Below are positions 15,523 to 23,046 of a stretch of DNA of 64,000 nucleotides, piece by piece (position 1 is the stretch's first letter; each line of letters opens with the position of its first letter). The stretch comes from Deltaproteobacteria bacterium UBA5205. Its GTDB lineage: Bacteria; Desulfobacterota; Syntrophorhabdia; Syntrophorhabdales; Syntrophorhabdaceae. A program made the position numbers and the translations under genes. The notes beneath the pieces were generated by a model. That model worked only from the letters and a program-made list of their open reading frames with translations. It did not search any database and had not been told where the DNA came from. The stretch is from positions 162,361 to 226,360 of the forward strand of contig DHVP01000004.1 of the NCBI GenBank assembly GCA_002412715.1. The letters are read 5' to 3'.

Positions 15523-16576
15523 GACCTATACATTCGACGATATCCGCGGGGGCATGGATGTAATCAAGGAGCAGTTCGGCCCCGATACCATCATCATGGA
15601 TATCAAGCAGAACAACCACAACGGCAACGGGTGGATGAAAAAGGGCTGCGAGATATCCATAGCCGTGGAGAGCGACCCCGGCGCCGCACTGGAAACGGAT
15701 CTTGGCGAGATCAGGAAGAAGACGGAGGCGATCTGGAGCGATGCGGCCCGCTACCTGACGGACCGGCTTGTTTCCATCGAGACGGACATGCTCGTCGACA
15801 GGCTCAAGACGTATCCCATGCCTCTGAAGATACTCCACGACAGGATGATGAAGGCCGGTCTCGACCGGCATATCTGCATGTCCCTTCTCTCCGAGGTATT
15901 TGCGGAGATAGGGTCCATCGCCGAGAACAGTACCAAAGCCCTCTTCTTCACGAAGACGAAACTCGGCAGGCGCATAGCCCTGTGTGACGCACTGGCGCCC
16001 GACGAATCGATCCTCCTTATCGGTCCCACCGGATCGGGCAAGACGGAAACGGCCAAGAAGCTCGCCGCGGTCATGAATGCACGGGACCTCAATCCGTCGA
16101 TCCTCGCCTTCGACCCCGTCAGAAGAGGCGCCTATGAAGAGCTTCTCGCCTTTTCGCAAAAGACAGGGACCCCCTTTCAGTTTGCGGTTACCATCGAAGA
16201 ACTGTGCCGCAAGGCCCACGACGGAAACGGTAAGAAGATCATAGACATAACGGGTCACCTCACCTACCAGGGGGAGGTCGTCGATAATTTTCGGGGCATG
16301 AAGAAGCTTGTCGTGTTCCCGGCGGGAATGAGGGACGAAATGCTGGAGCATTATCTCAGCATCATGGACAGCGCGTCCATATCGGGACTCATCTTTACGA
16401 AGCTTGACGAGCAAGACCGGCTGGGCCCGCTGTGCAACAGCATCTTGAGGCTTGGAAGACCCATAGCGGCACTGACCGGCGGAGCGGGGATCGGGGAGAT
16501 CATGATCCCGGACCAGGATACATTCGGCAGAATACTGATCGAGGGAAGAGGATGGCAATCAACGGACGCAAGATGA
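15512..16576 (+). CDS. flhF: SRP-type GTPase FlhF (flagellar placement)
   Basis: FlhF is a GTPase related to Ffh and FtsY that marks the site and number of polar flagella. The 354-residue protein has a basic N-terminal domain, then the NG domain with the P-loop GPTGSGKTET (residues 171-180). The RGAYEELLAF helix follows, and the base-recognition region TKLDE lies near the C-terminus. The usual DTAG element reads DITG here, a conservative change. It overlaps flhA by 11 nt and flhG by 25 nt. Together with flhG this suggests polar or otherwise counted flagella. Confidence 0.93.
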   Translation: MKVKTYTFDDIRGGMDVIKEQFGPDTIIMDIKQNNHNGNGWMKKGCEISIAVESDPGAALETDLGEIRKKTEAIWSDAARYLTDRLVSIETDMLVDRLKTYPMPLKILHDRMMKAGLDRHICMSLLSEVFAEIGSIAENSTKALFFTKTKLGRRIALCDALAPDESILLIGPTGSGKTETAKKLAAVMNARDLNPSILAFDPVRRGAYEELLAFSQKTGTPFQFAVTIEELCRKAHDGNGKKIIDITGHLTYQGEVVDNFRGMKKLVVFPAGMRDEMLEHYLSIMDSASISGLIFTKLDEQDRLGPLCNSILRLGRPIAALTGGAGIGEIMIPDQDTFGRILIEGRGWQSTDAR

Positions 16577-17295
16577 TCACGATAACGAGCGGCAAGGGCG
16601 GAGTGGGCAAATCTTCGATTGCCTCGAACATGGCTTATCTTCTCGGGAACAGGGACAAATCCACCTACATCCTCGACGCCGATCTCTCGCTGGGGAATAT
16701 CGACATCATGTTCGGGATGGTCCCGAAGTTCAATGTCAGGGACGTCATCGACGGTTCGCGGCAGATCGGCGAGGTGATCCTCGAAGGGCCCTGCGGAATC
16801 AAGATTATACCGGCCACATCGGGAGTGAGTGAGTTATCGCTCCTGAGCCAGGATGAGAGAGCCATCCTCCTTGGTTCCCTCAATGCCCTGCCGGAGCATG
16901 ATTTCCTGATCGTCGACACCTCCGCGGGAATATCCTCCAACGTGGTCTATTTCAACGCGATGAGCGAAGACATCTTCATCGTGGTCACACCGGACCCGGC
17001 GAGTGTTGCCGATTCCTACGCGATGGTCAAGGTCCTCAGCACGAAGACGGGCAGAAAGGATTTTAACATCATCGTCAACATGGTGAGGGAAGAGAAAGAG
17101 GCGCTTGAGCTTTTCAAGAGGATTGTCGGTGTCGCCGACAGGTTCCTTGATGTCTACCTCAATTATTTCGGTTATCTACCCCTCGATCGGCATATAAACA
17201 TTGCCACGAGGAAACAAAGGCTGTGGGTGGAGCGTTTTCCCGATGCTATCGCAACCCGGGCCCTTGCAAAAATCTGTGATAGGTTGGTGTCATGA
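16552..17295 (+). CDS. flhG: MinD-like ATPase FlhG (FleN), flagellar number regulator
   Basis: FlhG is a MinD/ParA-type ATPase that limits flagellar number and acts with FlhF. The start chosen is the ATG at 16552 (MAINGRKMITITSGKGGVGK), preceded by GAGGGAAGAG; the open frame extends upstream but only within flhF. The deviant Walker A SGKGGVGKSS contains Lys20, and the later motifs DADLSLGNIDIMFG and FLIVDTSAGIS are the Walker A' and B equivalents. With 247 residues it is a single-domain protein. Its TGA overlaps the fliA start. Confidence 0.93.
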   Translation: MAINGRKMITITSGKGGVGKSSIASNMAYLLGNRDKSTYILDADLSLGNIDIMFGMVPKFNVRDVIDGSRQIGEVILEGPCGIKIIPATSGVSELSLLSQDERAILLGSLNALPEHDFLIVDTSAGISSNVVYFNAMSEDIFIVVTPDPASVADSYAMVKVLSTKTGRKDFNIIVNMVREEKEALELFKRIVGVADRFLDVYLNYFGYLPLDRHINIATRKQRLWVERFPDAIATRALAKICDRLVS

Positions 17296-18035
17296 TGACA
17301 TGGAAAAAAGGATATGCCAGGACATTCAGAGACGAACGTGAGAGGACCATCGACGATTTTATCCCCATCATCAAGCATCTGGCCTACAAGGTCTCCAGAC
17401 GTTACGAAGATGACGAGATCATCGAAGACCTGATCTCCGCCGGTATCGTGGGACTTCTCGAGGCGATGGACAAGTTTGATGCCACGAAGGGTGCCAAGCT
17501 CAACACTTTTGCCTATCTCAGGATACGCGGCGCCATGATCGACGAACTCCGTTCGCGGGACTGGTTCCCGAGGAGCGCCCGGTCAAAATCGAAGAAGATA
17601 AACGAAGTAGTCAGAAAACTGGAGAACAAACTCGGCAGGCTGCCAAAGGAAGAAGAGGTGGCCGAGGCGCTGGGCATGCATCTCGACGACTACTTCAAGA
17701 TGCTCAAAAACTATGGCAACCTTTCGGTCCTCTCCATCGAGGACCTCCATGAATTGCTCGGCGAAGACCGCGACAGGATCATGCGCTTCGTTACGGAGGA
17801 GAGCGACGACCCGGAGAAGTGTGCCGAGGCGCTGGAGCTGGAAGGCATAATGGCAAAGGAATTCGACAAGCTGCCGGAAAGACAGCGCTACGTCTTGAGT
17901 CTTTACTACCATGAAGACCTGAACATGAAAGAAATTGCACGTGTCCTGAGCATCACCGAGGCGCGGGTCTGCCAGATCCATTCACAGGCCATACTGAATC
18001 TGAGGGCGTCGATGAAGAAAGTGCTGCGCAATTAA
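17292..18035 (+). CDS. fliA: Flagellar sigma factor FliA (sigma-28)
   Basis: FliA directs RNA polymerase to late flagellar and chemotaxis promoters. The 247-residue protein has sigma region 2 (DLISAGIVGLLEAMDKFDAT and FNTFAYLRIRG-like TFAYLRIRGAMIDELR), a short region 3, and region 4 with the helix-turn-helix (LNMKEIARVLSITEARVCQI). The length fits sigma-28 and excludes sigma-70. It overlaps flhG by ATGA and closes the flagellar part of the transcript. Possible target promoters are seen at 18032-18058 and 26345-26380. No gene for the anti-sigma factor FlgM was recognised in the window. Confidence 0.96.
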   Translation: MMTWKKGYARTFRDERERTIDDFIPIIKHLAYKVSRRYEDDEIIEDLISAGIVGLLEAMDKFDATKGAKLNTFAYLRIRGAMIDELRSRDWFPRSARSKSKKINEVVRKLENKLGRLPKEEEVAEALGMHLDDYFKMLKNYGNLSVLSIEDLHELLGEDRDRIMRFVTEESDDPEKCAEALELEGIMAKEFDKLPERQRYVLSLYYHEDLNMKEIARVLSITEARVCQIHSQAILNLRASMKKVLRN

Positions 18036-18058
18036 GGTTTCGTGCGGGCTACCGATAA
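18032..18058 (+). promoter_or_regulatory. Candidate sigma-28 promoter of the chemotaxis operon
   Basis: TAAGGTTT (18033-18040) and ACCGATAA (18051-18058) each match 7 of 8 bases of the FliA consensus TAAAGTTT-N11-GCCGATAA, with a 10-base spacer. Shifting the first box one base gives N11 with 6 of 8. The -35 region overlaps the fliA stop codon, so the promoter sits exactly between sigma-28 and the first chemotaxis gene. The start point would lie only a few bases before the next ATG. Confidence 0.5.
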
Positions 18059-18066
18059 CATTTCTG

Positions 18067-18972
18067 ATGCGTATGGAACGCGACGATATCCTGAAAAGGC
18101 TCAGGAAGATAGATATATTGCCCACCTTCCCGGCGGTTATGGCCGAGGTCATCAGCGTCATCGAGGACCCGATGAGTTCCGCCGCGGACCTGGCGAAGAT
18201 CATGGATCCCTCGATGGCCGGCGAAGTGCTACGCCTCGCCAACACCGCATATTACGGGACGCGGAACTTCCGCAGGATCACGTCCATCGAACATGCCATA
18301 GCCATAGTCGGTCTGGAACAGCTCTCCCAGATCATTCTCCACATGCCTTTCCTGTCGATGATGGGGGGCGACGGAGGACTCGACAGGGAGAAATTCATAC
18401 GCCATTCCATGATCTGCGGCATCGTCTCGAAGGTGGTCAGTCATACCCTTCGCACGGGCGATGAGCACGCGGTCTATATCGGCGGGCTCATGCACGATAT
18501 CGGCGCCATCATCATATACCGGTATTTCCACGATGAATGGAAAACGATCGGCAATCTCGTCAGAGGCGAGGGTCACACGTGGGAACAGGCGGAAGAGGAG
18601 GTACTCTCCTGCGATCATGGCATGATCGGGGCGTGTCTTCTGACCATGTGGAATATACCCCAACAGGTGACGGACGGGATCATGCATCACCATTGTCCTC
18701 AGAAGGCTGTGGAGAATACCTGGAATGCCAAACTCATCAATACAGGAAATAGATTTGCAAAAATCATCGATTTAAGCGATAATCTCGCCAGTCTAGATGA
18801 ATTTATTAATAATAACAAAGACTTCGTTCCTATTGTCGAGGAATTGGGTTTTGATGTGTCACTCACGCAGGAACTTGACCTTTTCGAAGGTGTTTTCAGT
18901 CTTATGAAGAATGTAAAGGGGCTGCTCTTTGACGCAGGGGAAGATAAGGATGATCAAGGTGCTGGTTGTTGA
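18067..18972 (+). CDS. HDOD-domain signalling protein
   Basis: The 301-residue protein consists mainly of an HDOD domain, an HD-like fold without the phosphohydrolase His-Asp signature. Visible blocks are LPTFPAVMAEVISVIEDPMS and VLRLANTAYYGTRNFRRITS. The sequence HAIAIVGLEQLSQIILHMPF follows. Family members act in signal transduction, but no enzymatic activity has been assigned generally. No ribosome site precedes either ATG (18067 or 18073), and a sigma-28-like promoter ends 9 nt upstream, so the mRNA may have almost no leader. The 3' end overlaps cheB by 23 nt. Its place at the head of the cheB-cheR-cheY-cheA operon suggests a chemotaxis-linked role, which is inference. Confidence 0.85.
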   Translation: MRMERDDILKRLRKIDILPTFPAVMAEVISVIEDPMSSAADLAKIMDPSMAGEVLRLANTAYYGTRNFRRITSIEHAIAIVGLEQLSQIILHMPFLSMMGGDGGLDREKFIRHSMICGIVSKVVSHTLRTGDEHAVYIGGLMHDIGAIIIYRYFHDEWKTIGNLVRGEGHTWEQAEEEVLSCDHGMIGACLLTMWNIPQQVTDGIMHHHCPQKAVENTWNAKLINTGNRFAKIIDLSDNLASLDEFINNNKDFVPIVEELGFDVSLTQELDLFEGVFSLMKNVKGLLFDAGEDKDDQGAGC

Positions 18973-19981
18973 CGATTCACTGGTGATGCGCAAGATGATA
19001 TCGAGGATGTTGTCGAAGGACAACGCCGTCGAAGTCGTGGGCACCGCCGTTGACGGTCGTGACGCCCTGGAAAAGGTTGAGTCTTTGAAGCCGGACGTGA
19101 TTACCATGGACGTGGAGATGCCCGTCATGAACGGCATTGAAGCCCTGAAGCAGATCATGGCCAAAGATCCCGTGCCGGTGATCATCATGAGCGCCCTGAC
19201 GAGGGAAGGCGCGGAGATCACCATGGAGGCCCTGCAGCTCGGGGCATGCGATTTCGTCACCAAGGATTTCGGAAATATCGGCGGAACCCTGGCGGCCAAA
19301 GAGGCGGAGATAATCACCAAGGTAAAGAATGTCGCAAGGAACAAGGTAAAGTTCCTCCTGCGCAAGCTGGATATCAGGGAAAAGAAGCCCGCTGTCATCA
19401 GCCCCGATCAGAAGATCCGCCACGAAGTCCTCGCCATCGGCGCCTCCACGGGCGGCCCTCCGGCCCTCCAGCATATCCTCACGAGTCTTCCGAAGGCTTT
19501 CCCGGTTCCCATTGTCATCGCCCAGCACATGCCGAAGATCTTCACGCAGTCTTTTTCGCAGCGGCTCGATGCGGTGTCGCAGCTTCATGTGAAGGAAGCC
19601 GAAGACGGGGAGACCCTGGTCTCCGGCGTTGCGTACATCGCTCCGGGAAACTCCCATATGGCGGTCAAAAGGAAAGGCAGGATCGTCAGCGTCCAGTTCA
19701 ACGAAGGCACACAGTACATCTACCGGCCTTCCGTGGACCTGCTTATGGCCACGACCGCCGGGGCGTATGGCAGGCAGTCTTTCGGCGTGATCCTGACGGG
19801 GATGGGCAACGACGGGCTCGCCGGCATGAAGGAAATGAGGGCAAAAGGGGGATACATAGTCGCCCAGGACGAAGAGACGTGTGTCGTCTTCGGTATGCCG
19901 AAGGCGGTAATCGCAGCCAACCTGGCCGATGCGGTATTGCCCATCGACAAAATATCGGAAGAGATTATGAGGGTATTATGA
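18950..19981 (+). CDS. cheB: Chemotaxis protein-glutamate methylesterase CheB
   Basis: CheB demethylates or deamidates chemoreceptors and so resets sensitivity. The 343-residue protein has an N-terminal receiver domain with phospho-acceptor Asp54 (VITMDVEMPVMNG) and a C-terminal methylesterase domain. The catalytic triad residues are Ser166 (GASTGG), His193 (AQHMP) and Asp288 (GMGNDG). The ATG at 18950 follows AGGGGAAGATAAGG; a TTG seven codons earlier is less likely. The stop overlaps the start of the HEAT-repeat gene by ATGA. cheR lies one gene further on. Confidence 0.97.
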   Translation: MIKVLVVDDSLVMRKMISRMLSKDNAVEVVGTAVDGRDALEKVESLKPDVITMDVEMPVMNGIEALKQIMAKDPVPVIIMSALTREGAEITMEALQLGACDFVTKDFGNIGGTLAAKEAEIITKVKNVARNKVKFLLRKLDIREKKPAVISPDQKIRHEVLAIGASTGGPPALQHILTSLPKAFPVPIVIAQHMPKIFTQSFSQRLDAVSQLHVKEAEDGETLVSGVAYIAPGNSHMAVKRKGRIVSVQFNEGTQYIYRPSVDLLMATTAGAYGRQSFGVILTGMGNDGLAGMKEMRAKGGYIVAQDEETCVVFGMPKAVIAANLADAVLPIDKISEEIMRVL

Positions 19982-21822
19982 GATCGCAGGGAAATCAGAG
20001 TGTGCAAACGAAGGAATTGAGCGGGGAAGACCTGGAACGCTACATAGCCCTCCTGAGGGAAGGCGACAATTTCGAAAAAGAGAGAGCGATCGATGCCCTC
20101 GTGGCATCCGGCGGAAAAGAGGTTGTGGAAAGGATCGTCCCCCTTCTGCAGGAGAAGAACACGCCCGTGAGGATGGCGGTCCTGGACGTTCTCAAGAAGA
20201 TCGGAAGCACTCACCTTGACGGTGTCGTCGGGATGCTCGAAGACGCTAATGAGGACATACGGGTCTATGCATGCGAGGTCCTCTCCTTTCTCAGAGACCC
20301 GCGTTCCATACCTTTCATTGTAAGGAAGGCCCGTGAAGATGTGGACAACGTGCGAAACGCCGCCTGCATGGCCCTTGGCGAATTCGACGACGACGATGCG
20401 GTCGAGGCCCTTCTCGATGCCCTCAAAGACGAAGAGTGGATAGCATTCTCGGCCATCCTGAGCCTGGGAAGGACGAAAAGCGTAAAAGCCGTTCCCCGGA
20501 TCCTGAAATTCTTCAGAGAAAGCGGTGAAGAGCTTTCTGGAGTCGCATGCGAGGTCCTCATCGAGTACGGCGACGATGCCATACTCGATGAGATATTCGA
20601 CGTGCTGAAAGGATGGGACAGGCATAAAAGGAGCACCTATCTGAGGATCATACTCGAAAAGGGCAACGAGGAGACATTCGAGAGGCTCAAGGAAAAGATA
20701 GGCGATGAACTTTACGAGCACCTGCTTGGCAGCGTCGCCGACAGCAAGCACCGGCCCGTGGAGATAGTCCGTATGCTGACTCATTTCAGAACGCCCGAGA
20801 CATGCAGGGCGATTCTGAGTGTTCTCAAAGGGATCGAACCTGACGATGAGAATTACGAGACGGTCCTGAAGCTCTTTGCATCCTTAAGCGGGATATGGGC
20901 CGCCGACGTCACGGGATACATGGCGCTTGACGAGGCGCATCTTCTTCCGCTCGTCAGGGCCTGCACGATGACAGGGGTGAAGATCAAAGAAAGTGCCCTC
21001 CTCGAGCGTTTTCTCACAGCCCCGATGGAAGTCAAGCGTGAGATCGTCATGAACATCCCCGCGGTCATTGACGGCAGCGGATGTTCCATTATCAGGGAGG
21101 CCTTGCAGGATACCGACGGCCACATCAAGGGTTTTGCCGTCGAGGCCGTAGGCAATCTCGGGCTGGCAAGCCTCAAAGACGACATCCTGCGCATTCTGAG
21201 GGAGGATTTCCATGATGTCCGGGTAAAGGCGTTGAGGACCCTTATCCGCCTCGATACGGCGATGGCGATGGAAATGATAGCCGCGTTCGTCGGGAAAGGA
21301 TCGGTGGACGACAAAAAGGTGTATCTTGCCTCCACGGGTCTCATCGACGGAGAAAAGAACCTTCCCTTCGTTACCCGCCTCTTGAAGGATGAAGATGAAG
21401 GCGTGCGCAGAAATACGATCGGGGTGCTGGGGAATTTCGTGGAGAACGAGAACTACGTGGCGCTTCTTCAGAAAACACTCATGGATGACGAGATACCCCA
21501 TGAGGTGCTGAAGGTCGTCAAGGACAAGAGATTGAGCCGCTTCAAGGACAGGCTCGTCGGGATCTTTACCGACGAGGGCAAGGGCATGTGGACGCGTTAT
21601 TATGCGCTGTCCGCACTCGGTGCCTTCGAGGATCAGGCGCTCTTCGATATTTTTGCGAAAGGGCTTCAGGATGCAAACGGGCTCATCACCATAGGATGTA
21701 TCCGGGCGCTTGCCGACCTCAAGGACAAACGGGCGATGGACTACATCAGGCCCTATATGGATAACGCCAACGATGATATCAGGTCCGCGGCCGAAATGGT
21801 AGTGAACAGAATGGAAAGTTAA
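19978..21822 (+). CDS. HEAT-repeat protein in the che operon
   Basis: This 614-residue protein has no enzyme motif. It is built from degenerate ~30-residue helical pairs of the HEAT/PBS-lyase type, for example VRMAVLDVLKKIGSTHLDGV, IRVYACEVLSFLRDPRSIPF, VRNAACMALGEFDDDDAVEA and GVRRNTIGVLGNFVENENY. It lacks a signal peptide and membrane helices and should be cytoplasmic. It starts in ATGA overlap with cheB and is followed 12 nt later by cheR, so it is made with the two receptor-modifying enzymes. A scaffold role in binding receptor tails or CheB/CheR is inference. The upstream extension of the frame lies inside cheB and is not used. Confidence 0.85.
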   Translation: MRSQGNQSVQTKELSGEDLERYIALLREGDNFEKERAIDALVASGGKEVVERIVPLLQEKNTPVRMAVLDVLKKIGSTHLDGVVGMLEDANEDIRVYACEVLSFLRDPRSIPFIVRKAREDVDNVRNAACMALGEFDDDDAVEALLDALKDEEWIAFSAILSLGRTKSVKAVPRILKFFRESGEELSGVACEVLIEYGDDAILDEIFDVLKGWDRHKRSTYLRIILEKGNEETFERLKEKIGDELYEHLLGSVADSKHRPVEIVRMLTHFRTPETCRAILSVLKGIEPDDENYETVLKLFASLSGIWAADVTGYMALDEAHLLPLVRACTMTGVKIKESALLERFLTAPMEVKREIVMNIPAVIDGSGCSIIREALQDTDGHIKGFAVEAVGNLGLASLKDDILRILREDFHDVRVKALRTLIRLDTAMAMEMIAAFVGKGSVDDKKVYLASTGLIDGEKNLPFVTRLLKDEDEGVRRNTIGVLGNFVENENYVALLQKTLMDDEIPHEVLKVVKDKRLSRFKDRLVGIFTDEGKGMWTRYYALSALGAFEDQALFDIFAKGLQDANGLITIGCIRALADLKDKRAMDYIRPYMDNANDDIRSAAEMVVNRMES

Positions 21823-21834
21823 TAGGACCCGGCT

Positions 21835-22659
21835 ATGACCAGAGAAGAATTTACCGTACTGAGAGACTTCATCTATGAGAAAACAGGTATTTACTTCGCC
21901 GAAACGAAGACCTATCTCCTCGAAAGCAGGCTTACGAACAGGCTTAACGAACTGGGTCTCGGTTCATTTGAAGACTATTATTACCATCTGAAGTACGGTG
22001 CGGACAGAGCCAGAGGGGAACTTGCGAACCTCTTCGACGTGGTGACGACGAACGAAACCAGTTTCTTCCGGAATCCCCCACAGCTTGACGCCTTCAAGAT
22101 CATTCTGCAGAAGACATATGTGAACGGCTCGGGCCCGGCTTCCCCCATCCGCATATGGAGCGCCGCCTGTTCGACCGGGGAAGAACCTTATACGCTTGCC
22201 ATCATGCTCATGGAGATGATGGAGCTCCGCCGCGTCACCATACCCTTCTCCATTCTGGCCACCGATATCAGCACCAAGGTTCTCGAATCGGCCCGCAAGG
22301 CCGTATTCAGCCAGTACAGCGTCCGCAATACCGACGAGGTCATCAAGAAAAAGTATTTTACAGAAGAAAACAATATGTATAAGCTAAAGGAAACCGTAAA
22401 AAAGAACGTTAAGATCGACTTCATGAACCTCATGGATGACGATGCATACAGACTGTACCGGCAGATGGATTTTATCTTTTGCAGGAATGTTCTCATCTAT
22501 TTTGACGAGAAGATGAAGAAGAAGGTCGTGGACCATATGTATGAGTGCTTAAAGCCGAAGGGGTTCCTGACCATCGGCCACGCGGAATCTCTCCATAACA
22601 TTTCGCGGGCCTTCAAACCTCTCGTATTCCCCGGCACCATCGCATATCAGAAAGGATGA
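21835..22659 (+). CDS. cheR: Chemotaxis protein methyltransferase CheR
   Basis: CheR methylates glutamates on chemoreceptors using S-adenosylmethionine. The 274-residue protein has the all-helical N-terminal domain (EFTVLRDFIYEKTGIYFAET), the conserved NETSFFRNPPQLDAF, the SAM-binding loop IWSAACSTGEEPYTLAI and the motif IFCRNVLIYFDEK near the end. It ends in FLTIGHAESL and lacks a C-terminal receptor-tethering extension. cheY follows after 3 nt. All catalytic regions look complete. Confidence 0.96.
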   Translation: MTREEFTVLRDFIYEKTGIYFAETKTYLLESRLTNRLNELGLGSFEDYYYHLKYGADRARGELANLFDVVTTNETSFFRNPPQLDAFKIILQKTYVNGSGPASPIRIWSAACSTGEEPYTLAIMLMEMMELRRVTIPFSILATDISTKVLESARKAVFSQYSVRNTDEVIKKKYFTEENNMYKLKETVKKNVKIDFMNLMDDDAYRLYRQMDFIFCRNVLIYFDEKMKKKVVDHMYECLKPKGFLTIGHAESLHNISRAFKPLVFPGTIAYQKG

Positions 22660-22662
22660 TAT

Positions 22663-23046
22663 ATGAAGACGATACTTATCGTGGATGACTCGGCAACTAT
22701 CAGGAAGCTCCTGGCGTATATCCTGAAGAGGAAGAACTATGTCATTGCCGAGGCGGAGGACGGGATCGACGCCATGGAAAAACTGAGCCATGTCCAGGTC
22801 GATCTCGTGATCGTGGATCTGAATATGCCCAACATGGACGGGATCGAGTTCGTAAAGAATTTGAGAGATAACTACTATTATATGGATACGCCTGTCATCA
22901 TGCTCACGACAACAAAGGATGACAAGCTGAAAAAAGACGCTTTTGATGCCGGTGTCAACATGTTCCTGAACAAGCCGGTGCAGCCAAATTTCTTACTGTA
23001 CAAGGTAGAAAGTCTTTTACAGGATGAGGAGGAGTTCAATGGATGA
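22663..23046 (+). CDS. cheY: Chemotaxis response regulator CheY
   Basis: This 127-residue single-domain receiver carries the acidic pair Asp8-Asp9, the phospho-acceptor Asp52 (VIVDLNMPNMDG), a Thr cluster at 82-84 and Lys104 (NKPV). It fits the CheY size and position between cheR and cheA, and its likely target is the FliM peptide encoded in the same cluster. No output domain is present. Its end overlaps the likely cheA start by 8 nt. The C-terminus has an acidic tail (QDEEEFNG). Confidence 0.92.
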   Translation: MKTILIVDDSATIRKLLAYILKRKNYVIAEAEDGIDAMEKLSHVQVDLVIVDLNMPNMDGIEFVKNLRDNYYYMDTPVIMLTTTKDDKLKKDAFDAGVNMFLNKPVQPNFLLYKVESLLQDEEEFNG

